Below are positions 20,290 to 32,444 of a stretch of 64,000 nt of DNA, in pieces. The DNA is from Ascarosepion bandense. Taxonomy: Eukaryota > Mollusca > Cephalopoda > Sepiida > Sepiidae. The position numbers were made by a program, and so were the translations under genes. Below the pieces are notes generated by a model. That model made no database searches, was not told where the DNA came from, and was given only the letters and a program-made list of their open reading frames with translations. Every line of letters starts with the position of its first letter. The stretch's first letter is position 1. The stretch is from assembly GCA_037127315.1 (NCBI GenBank), contig JBBBDQ010000420.1, forward strand, positions 1,268,501-1,332,500, in the 5' to 3' direction.

Positions 20290-20542
20290 AAAAATTAAGG
20301 TAGACACGTTATTTCATGGTAAATCGGAAGTATAAGGCCTATTTCAGGCGAACCATCATAAGCTTCTATCTTTATTTTACAAAGGATCCTTGTGTCTGCC
20401 TTAATTTTTCTATCATCAGCATCCGTCTTTATTTTACAAAGGATCATTTGTAAAATAAAGACGGAAGCTGATGATGGTTTGCCTGAAATAGGCCACACTT
20501 CCGATTTATCATTAAATAACGTGTCTGCCTTAATTTTTCTTA
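20286..20542. repeat. Fold-back element with inner hairpin
   Basis: Left arm 20286-20383 and right arm 20447-20542 are reverse complements with about 10 differences, starting TAAGAAAAATTAAGG. The spacer repeats part of the arm, so a second tight hairpin (CGTCTTTATTTTACAAA, loop GGATCA) forms at about 20420-20467. No hammerhead core with a convincing helix II was found. Confidence 0.75.
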
Positions 20543-20544
20543 TA

Positions 20545-22225
20545 TTTGCTCTATATGTATTTATATACATATATATTCAGAGTCCTCTAAGAGAGTTATC
20601 CTACCACTGTATGTACAGGATACTCCTTTGAATTCTTCTATACCCACACTGCATGCTGATATATATATATATATATTTGAGAATACGATATATACCTTTC
20701 TGCAAATCTGATCAATGTTCAGGCATTAAATGATGAATGAAAAGATTTTATGTAACAGATTTATTCTTCTAAAAAGACTTCGTCAGATTGAAGTAATATA
20801 TTTATTGACGCATTTATGCTTATGTAGCGGGGACGGGAGATTTAACATCGATGTCGTTCATATTTTTATGCATTTCTACCTTTTCAAAGGTAATTGTGCG
20901 ATAACGAACTCAACGTCCTCAGGTGGAATTCAAACCCAACTTCTAATCTCACTTTCTGCAACAATAATGGCTACGCCACACGCAAATCCATATAGGGTTC
21001 TTATATCTGATTTCCTGTCAGTGTTCATTAGGCTCACACTGGTGCATGCTATCGGATACAATATGAAAACAATCTCGAATTCGTAGCTCAAACTATTCCT
21101 AGCACGGACGCAGTTTGATTTTTGACTTTTATTTCGTAATATTGAGCTTGGTAATCTTGTTCTATTGCATGAAGTAAAACCGATGTTTGAAAATTCAAAT
21201 ATTTTTTTTAGCATTGTTAGAGCACGGCTCACGGGGTGGGAGCAGAGGTGTTTCTTTCTTGTACGGAATTTTCTATATTCATGATTTCGGATCCAAGGGC
21301 GATTATACATTATGGGTGATAAAAGCTGCTAACTGAATGATCCTTTCCTTTTCGGAGCAGTGATTCCGTTCACAAATTCTTTGATTAAATGTCTCCTCTC
21401 TACACATTAATATAAATTTTCTGATTCACAATAATTGTATCTCTTTCTTTTTCAACATTATAAAGCAACGCAGAATAAAAATAACGAGAACAAAAAAAAG
21501 ACAACAGTAATCAAGCAGATATTAATTTAGTTGTGAACTAAAGGGAATGCGTACAAAGAAACAAAACAAAACAAAAAAAAACAAAAAAAAAACAAAGGGT
21601 AAACAAATAAAGACGGTGCGAATATAAAAGAGAAATTAAGACATGAAAATTGAAATATCAGCTTACAAACTCGACATCATCGGTTGGTGACATTAGCTAA
21701 TTTATCTAAGTGATAGAATTTCATCTATCGGTGGAGTCAGGTTAATCTCCTAGTTACTCAATCAGTTTGCTGACGATTGATCCAGAATCAAGTAACACGA
21801 ATGATCAAGACTTTCTTTGCTCACACCGTTTCTTTCAGCAACATAGGCAAGCCATCAAACCCCTCAACAACACCTATTCTCTGCGTTCATCACCTCCAGA
21901 AATAAAATGCTATAATTAAAAGGAACGATTTCAAACTGGAAATATTAATGAAACACTCACACTTATATATATATACTTTCAAAAATTAGATATGAAGATT
22001 TTGTGGAAATTAAAAAATCTCACGTTATGTTTGAAAGAATGATTGCTTATTTGATACATCTATTCTTTCTGTTTAACCGTTCTCCGTAAATGGTTGTGTA
22101 ACCGTTTCAATCTTTGATTTTCTTTTAATTCGATATTCTCATGAAAGAATACATAAAGTCATTTAATCTAAACTTTTATTTATTTCTTCTGAATACTCTC
22201 TCTCTTTCATTCGTTTCTTTTTTGT
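20545..22225. other. Unassigned DNA
   Basis: Contains a TA run (20660-20680), frames on both strands at 20730-21310 that match nothing I recognise, and an A-rich stretch near 21560. GGTGGAATTCAAACCCAAC at about 20921 is B-box-like but without an A box. Confidence 0.45.
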
Positions 22226-23527
22226 ATCATTTCACCCCAAACAAGGCAATAAAGCCACGAAGACACAAATGCTTGCAAGAGTGTCAGAGAATATTAGAAA
22301 AATATGCACATGAGGTGAGGAGACATTGATTCGTTTTCTACGTTTTTTTTTTAACTTTTTGCAGGTTATTCAAATCCAGATAATATTTTTAGATTCTAAG
22401 AATGTTTTTGGTGATATTAGAAGTCAAGTGATACAAGTATTACTAATTAATTTACCGCGAGATTGTAAAAAAAACAAAAACAGGTTCTTTCAATGTGGGT
22501 GAATGGGCCTCTCTTAAACCGTGGTAGGCAACCCATCTAGTGATGGTGTCACGATAAAAACACCCATGGTAGCTCTAGCAAAGCATCAAGTATTCAGCTA
22601 CTGACAAGATTTTGAATCTCGGCCGAGGCCGCAGAATGATGATGATGATTATTATTTAACAGATAGCTGGGGGAGAAGAGGTTAAAGCAAGAACAATAAA
22701 AGAACAGGGATTAAGAAAACATTAGATAACAAAAGCTTAGTTTAATGTTTGAATGACAATGTTAACTGGAAAGCAAGATGGCGGAATAAAGTTCAACAAG
22801 GGTGAAGTGTAATAAAAGAAATTGCTACTATAGGAAAATAGAAAAAAATGTTATAAAAATATTTTTAGATTATAAGTATATTTTTCGTAATATTAATTGT
22901 TTCAAACTATTTAACCCATAGCTGACATGAGAGAGAGAGAACAGTAAAAGAACAAAAATAAAGAAAATTGAAGATAAAAACACTGCAGGTTTTTTTTATA
23001 ATTTGTAATCTTTTTTAAGTTTATTATTCATTATTTTTTTTCTTTATCGTTCAAGTGTTAGTTGATTTATTTTTTACGGGTTATCAATCTTTAGCAGTTC
23101 ATTTAAAGCCAAAATATATTTTCAGTGTGTACGAATATTGGTGGGTAGTGGAAGAAAATAATGTTTTACTCATACACAGCTTGACGGAGAAGAGGTGAGG
23201 AAGAAAACAGTAAAAAAATAAGAACTAGGAAGACAGAAGTTAACATTGCATTTAACTTTTTAAAGATCAGAGTAGATCGAAACGTAAGAAGCCAGAAACA
23301 AGGCACTAAAGCTATTAACTTGCAGGTGGTTACTCAATGTGAGAGAATAAAAAAATAGTATGAACGAGTGAGAACAATAAAAAGACAGGAATGAAAATAA
23401 GAGAAGAGAACGATTGACATTGCATTAAAATTTTTGAAGATCAGAGTAGATCTGAAATTAAGAAGCAAGTAGTTAATCAATTTGAGAGATGAGAAAAAAT
23501 AATATTAAGAAGATTGAACAAAAAAGT

Positions 23528-23831
23528 CAGTTAAGTGCCATACGTGATACACGCTTGGGCGATCATGTCTCGAAAGAGACATGACTGACTGGGCAGAAGA
23601 TTATCCCACAGTAGGTTGCCATTGCTTTCTGTGGTAGACTGGTTGCCGGCCAAGGCTATAGAACCCAATCTGTCCTGTTATTTAACCCATAACTGGAAGG
23701 AAGAGACGGATTAATACCTTTCCCAAGGGTATTTGCGCGTAAGTGAATACAATGGATTCAACTGGAATTCGAACTCGGCTCCCCGGTTTCTCGTTCCGAG
23801 CCGATATCCACTGTACCACAACGCACATCCA
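23528..23831 (-). mobile_element. SINE-A inserted in the array
   Basis: Intact tail hairpin and head, flanked by the 11-bp duplication AACAAAAAAGT (23517-23527 and 23832-23842). The insertion therefore post-dates the array monomer it splits. Confidence 0.92.
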
Positions 23832-24277
23832 AACAAAAAAGTACAGGAATGAAAAAGACAGAAGATAACTATTGACATTCCATTTAAATTTCTGAAGATC
23901 AGAGTAGATAAGAAATTAAGAAGCAAGAAGCAAGGCAATAAAGTCGCTAAGAGGCAGGTGGTTACTCAGTGTGAGAGAATGAGAAAATAGTAAGGAGAGA
24001 GAACAATAAAAGAACATGAATTAAGGAGACAGGAGATAACGATTGACATTACATTTGAATTTTTGAAGATCAGTGTAGATCAGAATGTAAGAAACCAGAA
24101 ACAAGGCAATAAAGCCACTAACATGCAGGTGGTTACTGAGTGTGAAGTAATGACAAAAATACCATTAAAGAGAGAGAACAATAAAAAAACAGGAATGAAG
24201 AAGACAGAAGATAACGATTAACATTACATTCAAACTTGAAGATCAAAGTTGACTAGAAAGCAAGAGCATAACAAAGT

Positions 24278-24632
24278 CAGTCAGTTAAGTGCCATACGTG
24301 ATACACGCTTGGGCGATCATGTCTCGAAAGAGACATGACTCACTGGGCAGAAGATTATCCCGCAGTAGGTTGCCATTGCTTTCTGCGGTAGACTGGTTGC
24401 CGGCCAAGGCTATAGAACCCAATCTGTCCTGCTATTTAACCCATAACTGGAAGGAAGAGACGGATTTCATACCTTTCCCAGGGGTATTTGCGCGTAAGTA
24501 AATACAATGGATTCAACTGGAATTCGAACTCGGCTCCCCGATTATCCAATCAAATTGCCTTATACAACTGGAATTCGAACTCGGCTCCCCGGTTTCTCGA
24601 TATCCACTGTACCACAACGCACATCCCACATT
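24278..24632 (-). mobile_element. SINE-A with duplicated B-box block
   Basis: Flanked by the 10-bp duplication ATAACAAAGT (24268-24277 and 24633-24642). It is about 50 bp longer than its relatives because the B-box segment AACTGGAATTCGAACTCGGC occurs twice (about 24517 and 24563), separated by TTATCCAATCAAATTGCC. Confidence 0.9.
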
Positions 24633-24690
24633 ATAACAAAGTAGTGCGAGAGAAAAAAAACTGTGAGCATAGAAAAATTAAAAAAAAAGT

Positions 24691-25024
24691 CTGTAGTTTT
24701 TATGTGGACCGATGATGGGACCACAAAATGATAACTCGAAACACGGTGGTAAGTTTAACACATATATTAAGCCAAAAATAGATATAAGAGAAAAGAGTAA
24801 ATATAATCTTGGCTTACTAGTGACAGACAGACAGACTGTGCTGACCTGAACTGAAGCCACGAGAGTGATTAACTCTCAGTTAATATACTGGAAGGAAGAG
24901 TTCATAGTTAAGTGGGTAACGCCCCACAACAAGTTTTTAAAAATTACCCCCAAATACCAGGCAGGAGTTAGTGGCCAGTGACAAAGATTGACCATCCTTC
25001 TTACTATTTCTTACTCACTCTCAG
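24691..25024. other. Unassigned DNA
   Basis: GACCGATGATGGGACC and, 24 bp on, CTCGAAACACG (24708-24745) recall a hammerhead core, but no helix II can be drawn. Otherwise nothing. Confidence 0.4.
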
Positions 25025-25288
25025 CTAGGAATGAGACATCGAATTGCCAAATTCAAATTCCAGATGAATTCGTTGTATTCTCTTACGCGCCAATACTCTT
25101 GGGAAAGGTATGAATCCATCTCTTCTCCCTCCAGCTATGGATTGAATAGCAGCACAGATTGGGTTCTACAGCCTTGGTTGGCAACCAGTCTACCGCAGAA
25201 GGTAATGACAACCAACTGCAAGAAAATCTTCTGCCTAGATCAAAAGAGACATGATCGCCCCCACGTGTATGGCACTTAACTGACTGAC
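25025..25288 (+). mobile_element. SINE-A, 5' truncated
   Basis: Plus-strand body and tail (GGTTCTACAGCCTTGGTTGG, TGGCACTTAACTGACTGAC). The A box is missing; B-box remnant AAATTCAAATTCCAG. Confidence 0.8.
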
Positions 25289-27459
25289 AATATTTGATAT
25301 CATCTTTGGCTCTATCTTCACCAGTTACCATAAATTTTCATCGGTTTCTTATTAAACATTGACATGGCGTATTTACCGGTAGCCTCCCCACTGACGCCGG
25401 ATATTGCATAAGGCCGATTTTTAATGTGGGAGATCCGAGCTTGTAAGCTCGGGCAAAAATTTTCCGAAGACTCTGCATAATCAGAGTCGTATTCCTGTTT
25501 GATTTTTTTCTCTTCGCCAAAGACTCGTCTGGGTTCTTCTCTAGCCGAAAACAGAGAGTTCGACGAGGTTGTGTTCGGGTTGAAGCACTGAATCTAATCT
25601 ATTCTTTTATTGAAACTAGTCGAAAGCTCGAATATTTACCAAAACCTAACTCAAACTTAAAACAGTTCTTTAACATCTTCAACTTATATGCCAAGTAAAA
25701 AAATGATCAAAAACATAAAAACATTATGCATGTAAGTCTTAATTTTTGGAATAAAAAATTATCATTATTATTGTTATTATTATGGATGGTATTATAGTGG
25801 CAATAGAAGGCTGACAAGGAGAATTCGATACTTAAATTGTGGGTGCGTTGGCCGGGAGGAAATGTCTTTGAACTTTCCGCAAAATATAAATGCGCTCGGC
25901 AGATTTGGGTTTTTTTTTAATTAAAATAATACTTGCAGTATAGGTCCAACGGACGTTAAAATGTTCATGGCAATAAAATGCTGAAAAGAGAATTAATGCT
26001 TAGGAATGTGGGAGCGTTGTAAGTAAGGAATGTCTTTGATGTATTCGCTCCTTAGGTCAGTCAGTAGTTTTGAGACAGCGAAGAAAGAAAGGAGAGGTCA
26101 AGGCGACGAAGCATAGTAAGCCACTTGACTTGCTCATGCGAGATACTAATTACATTCGTCACTCTCGAGTCTGTCTGTCTTTCTGTTTGGCGATGCTTTC
26201 TGCTTTTTATATCTTCTTTTTGGATCGCAGCAGATCATTTGGGAATTCATATCCGTATTTGATTCTGGGCTTCCCATTGGCCGATAAATAAAATTCGCGT
26301 AGGCTCGCGAACTGGAAGTTTAATATTTAATTAATTTTTAGTTTTCAAACGGAACATCTGCGCGAACCCGGATGCGCACCGACGACTTTTGGTCATTTGC
26401 TTTTTGGTTGTGAGGGTGCAAACATCCGGTCCATCGCTTTTGATCAGTCGATATCACCACAGTATCATCTTGCGAGAGTTTAATTTTAATTCGTCTCCAA
26501 GGTCTGCGAGTAAAGAGGGCATCGTAAGAAATTTATCTATTACCATTTGAGACCTTTTGTTTAGATGGAAAGGCTTTTGTGGATAACATATGCAGTTCTG
26601 CATAATGTAATCTTTTGTTGTTCTGAAATGCTGACGTGTCCAAGAGTTTTACTCACAGGATTTTCAAATACATTCCTACTGATTAACTAAGGCCAGTTGT
26701 GTTGATATTTATTCGTTTTATACAGTTATTTCAACCTATAGATGCTGGGCTCTCACGTTCATTTTGTTGTGGGATCTCCCCTTTTGCTATAATAATGGAC
26801 TCGACTTGAGTATACATATAGTCCTGCCATCGTGAGATACGTCAGTTGCCGGACTGATCCGTAAGTTACCAAACGATACCGAAGTTACACATAGAATACC
26901 GCGTCAGTAGTCATAATAGCTCTGAGCTACTCTCAGCCAAAATAATATTGCACGGATATACTATTTCCAGCACGGCTTAACTTTAAAGACTTGTATATAT
27001 ATGTATATATTCCTTACTAATCGTATTCCTGGATTACTAACCTGCGTTACAGCTGTACTTAACGTTTAATATAACCCATTTTTCTACCTCAAATATTATT
27101 TTGTGCGGCTCCTCACCCGGAATCCACAACACATTTCGATGTGTGAAGGTTCAATTCGTTTGATATATAAAAAGAAAATAGGCCTGTTTTGGATTTGCAT
27201 GACAGGCAACATTTGAAATCTTCCATTTAAAATTCAGAATCCTCCGATAAAAAGCCGGATTTCGGGTGCTTATGGTGAGTTTTAGTCTTCAAACTAGACT
27301 TGGATTTGCTGAACAAATGACAAATTGGGAATTTGTACATCGCCACTTGTACTGTCTTGATAGTAAATCTGATCAATTCAATTTGGTAAAATTATCGACT
27401 GATATAAAAAAAAAATACCGAGGCTAATGTCCTCAGCTGAGAATAAGTCGGAAGACCAT
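25289..27459. other. Unassigned, partly GC-balanced DNA
   Basis: No recognised element over about 2.1 kb. 25340-25600 and 26040-26500 are less AT-rich than average and could be an LTR, an old DNA transposon or conserved non-coding sequence. A near-perfect 18-bp palindrome CCGAGCTT-GT-AAGCTCGG lies at 25435-25452. Confidence 0.4.
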
Positions 27460-28022
27460 ATGGAATCCATTGCTAGGTCAGCTTGCTAAAGAATTTGGTT
27501 TACTGTGTTGTGCGAGACAACTTTTTTCCCAGAATCTAATTTGCATATCCATAACTGTACCATTCGTCCATGCTTAGAATATTGTTGCCACATGAGATCT
27601 GGTGTTCCTGTTATATTCTACAGATCTTTTATAAAATCAAAAGAAGAATCAGCAATATTATTTGTCCTGATCTGATGTTACGGCTTCAGATATTACTCTA
27701 ATGTTGCCTGACTGCCTTTTCTATAAATTCTTTTATGCAACTGTTCTAATGGGCTCTTCGCTACGATAATTTAAGCTCATTACTAGACTCGCCACGAGTT
27801 GAGTTGGCTAGTAACGGGAAGTTTTATGCTTACAGTTTATTTTCTCGCACTTCTTGCTCGAAGAACACTCCTCCAAATTTTAATGCCAATCGCCGTCTAT
27901 TTTACTTCTGATTACGCTTCTCTTGGTACTCGCTCATTGGTATTACTTATGTTTTTTAATTATTTTACACCCAGTATACTCTTGTGTCTTAGTGACTTCA
28001 TTCCCTTCCTTGGTGCGAACTC
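27460..28022 (+). mobile_element. CR1-like LINE relic
   Basis: Decayed plus-strand coding sequence: CHISITVPFVHA-like, IVAT..DLVFLLY, a frame with SFYSLLAEEHSS-like segments, and a 3' block ending near 28020. Recognisable mainly by alignment to the better copies (59270-60010). Followed by TA and GA runs (28027-28072). Confidence 0.5.
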
Positions 28023-28248
28023 TAATATACATATATATATATATAAATACAGAGAGAGAGAGAGAGAGAGGAGATAGAGTGAGAGGTCGATATAATTTAT
28101 TGTTGGAAAAAATATGAAGTTGGAAAAATATATAATTGTAAAGATAATATGTTCATCAATCAACAGGCAAGCAAATATTCATGAACATGCGCGCGTCTAT
28201 ATCGAAATAAAATCAAAAAAAAGTTTTAAAAAAAGCAAAATTTTATAA

Positions 28249-28293
28249 TATAAACTTATTTATAAATGGAACTTTGTCTGTGTGTGTGTATGT

Positions 28294-28353
<60 letters not shown>

Positions 28354-28613
28354 GTTACCTATAGACTCCGAAATGGCTGAACCGATTTTCTTGAAAATTT
28401 ACACAGTTGTACTATAAGCGTCTGAGAGTGTTCTTAGCTAGGTTTTGTGTCGAGGTACTCCCAATAAATATCGAAAATCGATAATCGAAAAAAATCGGGT
28501 TATAGAAGGAATGGTCCGACTTTAATCAAATTTCATACACTCATAAACAATGACATAAGAAACGAGATTTTGAAGTTTCATGGTTGCAGTTCTTACAATA
28601 GTCCAGAAAATCG

Positions 28614-28654
<41 letters not shown>

Positions 28655-29040
28655 GGCAAGATGTTTGTGTGCGTCTGTTTATCTGCCTGTATGTCTGTAT
28701 TTTTTTCAACCCTTTTATTTTAGTTTTTGCTTCGGGTTTGGCTCTAAGTAGATATAATTGTAGTTCTTAGTCTCAGCCTTGATACCATTTACTCAGAGGA
28801 CTTATTTAGCCTTCAAAATTCAGTTTACGACGAAAAAAGCTTATTTGATATGGATACCAGGAAATCAAAATTGGATTTACCATCATTCATTTTTCTTTCT
28901 GTCTACGGTTTCGCTTTAACTGGAAACAACTATTGCTTTTTATGTCTTTCGTGCCAACGTCCAAAACGTTTGATCTCCAGGACCATGGATTAGTTTTAAA
29001 GCTTTCATTACACCCGAGCAACGCCGGTCTATACTGCTAG
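28249..29040 (+). mobile_element. Non-autonomous Helitron, type H1
   Basis: 5' end TATAAACTTATTTATAAATG (first TC mutated to TA), 3' end CGCCGGTCTATACTGCTAG followed by T. A GT run sits at about 28298-28350. Internally, after a TA tract at about 28617-28651, comes GAAAGGCAAGATGTTTGTGT, which equals the 5' end of type H2 elements. No protein. Confidence 0.75.
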
Positions 29041-29049
29041 TTTTTAATA

Positions 29050-29364
29050 ATATATATATATATATATATATATATTGTGGCAATGTAATATGCTTTTGTT
29101 AAAACTACTTATAATAAAAAAATATTGCAGTAATGCTTCGAACTGTGGATCTTTACTGCATTTGTTCTTACTCTTAATAAGATAAATATATCCATGAAAA
29201 TAAATCGAACAAATTTATAAATTCATCGGTGATGCTTTATATCGGGAATATTAAAAAATATTCAACTCATCAGACTTAATTTTTTACACAAATGAATGGG
29301 TTTAAATTATTCGCACGAAGCATGATCACAAGTCGACATTATATATATATGTACATATACAACA

Positions 29365-29418
<54 letters not shown>

Positions 29419-29558
29419 TTTTCAGAAATTATAACATGGGTATTTTAGCTACAAAAGTAGCTATTTTGTTTCGACCCTTCCTGTGTCTTATCAAGTGATA
29501 AGGTTTATTTCACATTCTTTTTTAAATAAACATCATCACTTGATAAGACACGCATATA

Positions 29559-29650
<92 letters not shown>

Positions 29651-29800
29651 AACACACACACACATATATATATGTGTGTCTTTGTGTGTGTATATATATA
29701 TATATATAAACACGCATATATATATATATATATATATAAAAACGCATATATACATATATATACACATACTTACATACACACACATACATATATATATTTC
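29050..29800. repeat. Microsatellite cluster
   Basis: TA runs at about 29050-29077 and 29370-29415, then an extended TA/GT/CA mosaic at 29555-29800. Translated tyrosine-isoleucine frames here are artefacts. Confidence 0.9.
29483..29551. repeat. Short inverted repeat beside TA tracts
   Basis: Arms 29483-29510 and 29524-29551 (28 bp, two mismatches), around CACATTCTTTTTT. On the minus strand, TTGATAAGACACAGGAAGGG followed by TCGAAAC (to 29467) looks like half of a decayed hammerhead. Confidence 0.6.
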
Positions 29801-29945
29801 ATTTGAAAATGAGTTATTTCCTCAACCTAGGTTTCAACCTTTCCTTTTTTTCACGGGATTACAATAAAATGATATATGTTATTGTAAATCGTCTGAAGAT
29901 ACCGAAAGGCTGAAACCTAGTTTGCGGAAATTACTAATTTACAAT
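29801..29945. repeat. Inverted pair of hammerhead units
   Basis: Left arm about 29801-29866, right arm about 29880-29945, loop of about 13 bp. The right arm (plus) is well preserved and annotated separately; the left arm (minus strand) is more decayed. Same family as 40556-40710. Confidence 0.7.
29884..29942 (+). ncRNA. Hammerhead ribozyme-like motif
   Basis: Helix I distal GUAAAU/AUUUAC (29884-29889 with 29937-29942), proximal CGU/GCG, core CUGAAGA 29893-29899, helix II around UACCGAAAGGCU, GAAAC 29912-29916, then CUAGUUU and the 3' side of helix I. Two-part helix I with an internal loop is the layout of natural type I hammerheads. Confidence 0.65.
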
Positions 29946-30079
29946 TGAAAAATATTTAAAAGTTCTAGAATATAAATGTATTGAACATTTTTAATACAAC
30001 TATAATTTTTCTAGAAAAAAAAATCTCGCCTGAGCAGTTGCCACGAAAATACTTGTCTTAAATACAGGGAGAATCCACA

Positions 30080-30340
30080 TCACTTCTGTGAGAAAGTGAC
30101 TGAAGGCGGGCTGCCAAGTTAGTATCGATTATATTGCAGATCCGCCATTGAATTTTGTTGAGAAACTCAAAGTGAATAGCAAGAGCACCCGACAAAATAT
30201 GGCAAGGTTTTCCATGCGCGGACGAATGGTAGATTTATAAATGTGTGACATGGGTTCAAGAAAAGTGACCTTCTTAGCATAACACTTGAGAAAAGTAGAG
30301 GACCCTTTTCAAAAAACATTTTTTTAAAAATGATGTTCAT
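30080..30340 (-). mobile_element. CR1-like LINE relic
   Basis: The minus strand encodes ALAIHFEFLNKIQWRICNII and ARLQSLSHR-like peptides, a fragment of the C-terminal CR1 region. Confidence 0.65.
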
Positions 30341-30479
30341 TCCTTACAATGCGTGAGTGCCACTCAATGTAGAGAGTTAGAGTAATAGTCAAAGCCTGTG
30401 CGGATATCTAGGGGAAGATGACAGTTAACCCTTGACTTGAACAGGTTACGATTGTGGTGAGCAGAGAAGCTTCTCTTCA

Positions 30480-30750
30480 GAAGTCAGATTCACTAACGTA
30501 TAGAAAGAAAAAGAGAAATTGAAAGGTGTTCATACAGAAAATCAGAAAGTCACTGTCAAAATTCTCAGGATACATTATGAGGAAGGACGGCATGGAAAAC
30601 CTAAAACTCACGAGACGTATTACTAGAAGTACGAATATCAGAAAACAACTTACTAAGAAGTCGTGAATGAGCTAGAAGTTAGAGGAAGTTGTGGAGAGCT
30701 ATAAACCCTCAGGTCCTGAAAAGAAGTGAAATATAAACGATGCCGTCAAT
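30480..30750 (+). mobile_element. RTE-like LINE, C-terminal relic
   Basis: In plus frames: KILRIHYEEG or, shifted, IMRKDGMENLKLT, matching [17 protein letters not shown] of the intact LINE protein at 47.8 kb. Heavily decayed. Confidence 0.55.
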
Positions 30751-31357
30751 GTTATAGTTTTATGATTTTGTCAGTGTATCAATAATGCTTGTATCATATT
30801 TTTTGGCATCAGGGCTAACAATATATAAATATTAATTAAATTGAACATATTTTGTAGAATACTCTAGGAATTTTTTAGCTGTTCATACAGCCCTCTGATG
30901 ACAACTGGAGAAACAATTTTAGAACATTTAAAATCTCAAGTGGCCAGTGTCACTTCTAATCGAAGACCGTGTTTGGCAATTTAGTATTTGAATAATTTCG
31001 GAATTAACTTGCAAGAATTATAGAATGGAAAGCAGAATGTTCTTCAGAGAATTCAATATCAGTTGAAATGAGAATTTAGCTATAAATTCACGCGGTGAAT
31101 ACGCGTTGTTGTGGTTTCTGTTGTGAAATGAAGACTAATGCCAACGTCGTCATGAGTTGTTAGCGCCTTGTCGTGGATTGAAATCTCCTTAGAGATCCGG
31201 ATTCAGCAATTGTTTAGAATAGAGTCATTACACTCTCACATTATTTCCCTTGTCGAATGCAATTATTTACAATCTCACCAATGTGTGAATCGTATGTCAG
31301 CGTTTATAAACTCGTCACAATTATTTTGCACAGACGGAAAACAAAGATTTATGGGGA
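30751..31357. other. Unassigned DNA
   Basis: AT-rich, no recognised element; the 111-codon frame at 31168-31503 runs into the LINE/SINE remnants that follow. Confidence 0.4.
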
Positions 31358-31885
31358 TGCAAGGTGGGACAAAGTGCAAGAATTTCAAAACAATTACTGT
31401 CATCTTTTCTCTCCATTTTTCAGTAACTCTTGCCGTGAGTGACGGGACCGTCTCATGGTTGACTACAGTGGTAACAAGTTTTGGAGGCAGGGTGGATTAC
31501 TGAACAGCGACTCGGCTAGAGGAGTTCGAATTCCAGTCGAGTTCATTTCAATCATTTACGTGGGTAAATCCATCTCTTCTCGTCTCAGCTATGGGCTGAA
31601 TAGCACGACAGAATGGATTCTATAGCCTTGATTGTCAATCAGTTTACAGCAGTAAGAATTGGTAACCTACCCGGGAAAATTTTCACACCACATGTAGTTG
31701 GAGCCTAAAAGTCCCGTGAAACTTCTAGGGAAGAAGACGGTTCAACACGACCAACATGAATGCTGCTACAAGTAGAAGTACAAGAAATTTAAAACAGCTA
31801 CTGCCATCTTTTCTCTTAATTTTGCATTAAGTCTTCTCGTGACTGACGGGATCGTCTCATGGTTGACTAAGGGGTAACAGGTATT
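31358..31885 (+). repeat. Direct repeats flanking an old SINE-A
   Basis: 31358-31470 and 31755-31885 share GTGACGGGA.CGTCTCATGG, GTTGACTA and the CR1-like TACTG.CATCTTTTCTC word, about 400 bp apart. Between them (31495-31700) is an old SINE-A: GGAGTTCGAATTCCAGTCGA (B box), body GATTCTATAGCCTTGATTG. The tail is lost. Confidence 0.6.
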
Positions 31886-32098
31886 TACCACCATGGAATT
31901 TATGGTTAAGGAAAAATAGTTCACCCTATTACACATGCGATGGTTTTCATATCTCTCATATTTTGTAACATGACAGTGAAGACACTTGATTAGGGTTCAA
32001 ACAGAAGTGGGCGCATGCTTTTCTCGAAAATTTATGCAAACTGAACACACGAAAATAGTGTCTCAGTCGATATCTTTTTTCGTACGGTAATATCATAC

Positions 32099-32310
32099 TC
32101 AGTTAAGTGTCATACGTGATAAATGCTTGGGTGTTCATGTCTCTTTAGAGACTGGGCAGAAAATTTTCCTGTCAATTATATTCTGCCTATCAAGTCTATA
32201 GAACCTAATCTATCCTACTATTCAACCCGTAACTAGAGGAGAAGAGACGGATTAATATCTCGTTCAAGGTCATTTGCGCGTAAGTGTATGCAATTAATTC
32301 AACTCAATTT
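32099..32310 (-). mobile_element. SINE-A, head truncated
   Basis: CAGTTAAGTGTCATACGTGA, hairpin remnant ATGTCTCTTTAGAGACTGGG, body CTATAGAACCTAATCTATCC. Ends before the B box. Confidence 0.8.
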
Positions 32311-32412
32311 AGCATATCTAAAAACTATATTTTATCATTTACACTATTCAAATTTTTCGTACAGTTGTCCTTATCTTTGTTGGCCTTTTCTTTTTGCTGT
32401 CATATACAGGTC

Positions 32413-32444
32413 GTTTCGAACGTTAGACGTCCGGCCTTCTTCAG
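32413..32444 (-). ncRNA. Hammerhead-like core
   Basis: Minus strand: CUGAAGA (32444-32438), AGGCCGGACGUCUAACGUUC, GAAAC (32417-32413). The core is exact; helix II pairs only partly in this copy. Same family as 17431-17740 and the decayed 35125-35157 (CCGAAGA ... CGAAAC). Confidence 0.45.

Larger units (their letters stand above)
22226..24690 (-). repeat. Tandem array of CR1 3'-end monomers
   Basis: Repeating blocks of roughly 130-260 bp share the words AAGATCAGAGTAGATC, CAAGGCAATAAAGCCAC, GGTGGTTACTCAGTGTGAG, GAGAACAATAAAAGAACA and GATAACGATTGACATTACAT. These correspond to the minus-strand CR1 tail and the end of its coding region. Successive blocks start near 22668, 22918, 23182, 23330, 23460, 23840, 23970 and 24150. 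Two SINE-A copies interrupt it. 22470-22680 is a different GC-richer repeat ending in a GAT run. Confidence 0.65.

Noticed and set aside
20286..20542. Fold-back as a ribozyme unit because it contains GCTGATGATG
   Set aside because: No GAAA with a supporting helix II follows at a suitable distance.
24708..24745. CCGATGATGG ... CTCGAAACAC as a hammerhead
   Set aside because: The intervening bases do not form a helix II and no helix I partner is visible.
25289..27459. LTR retrotransposon ends in the GC-balanced DNA at 25.3-26.5 kb
   Set aside because: No matching pair of terminal repeats and no gag/pol peptide was found; left as unassigned.
29483..29867. Overlapping Tyr/Ile- and Cys/Val-rich ORFs on both strands
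   Set aside because: They are translations of TA, GT and CA microsatellites. The same applies at 8.1, 15.0, 17.9, 18.9, 28.0, 40.2, 42.5, 58.1 and 63.7 kb.
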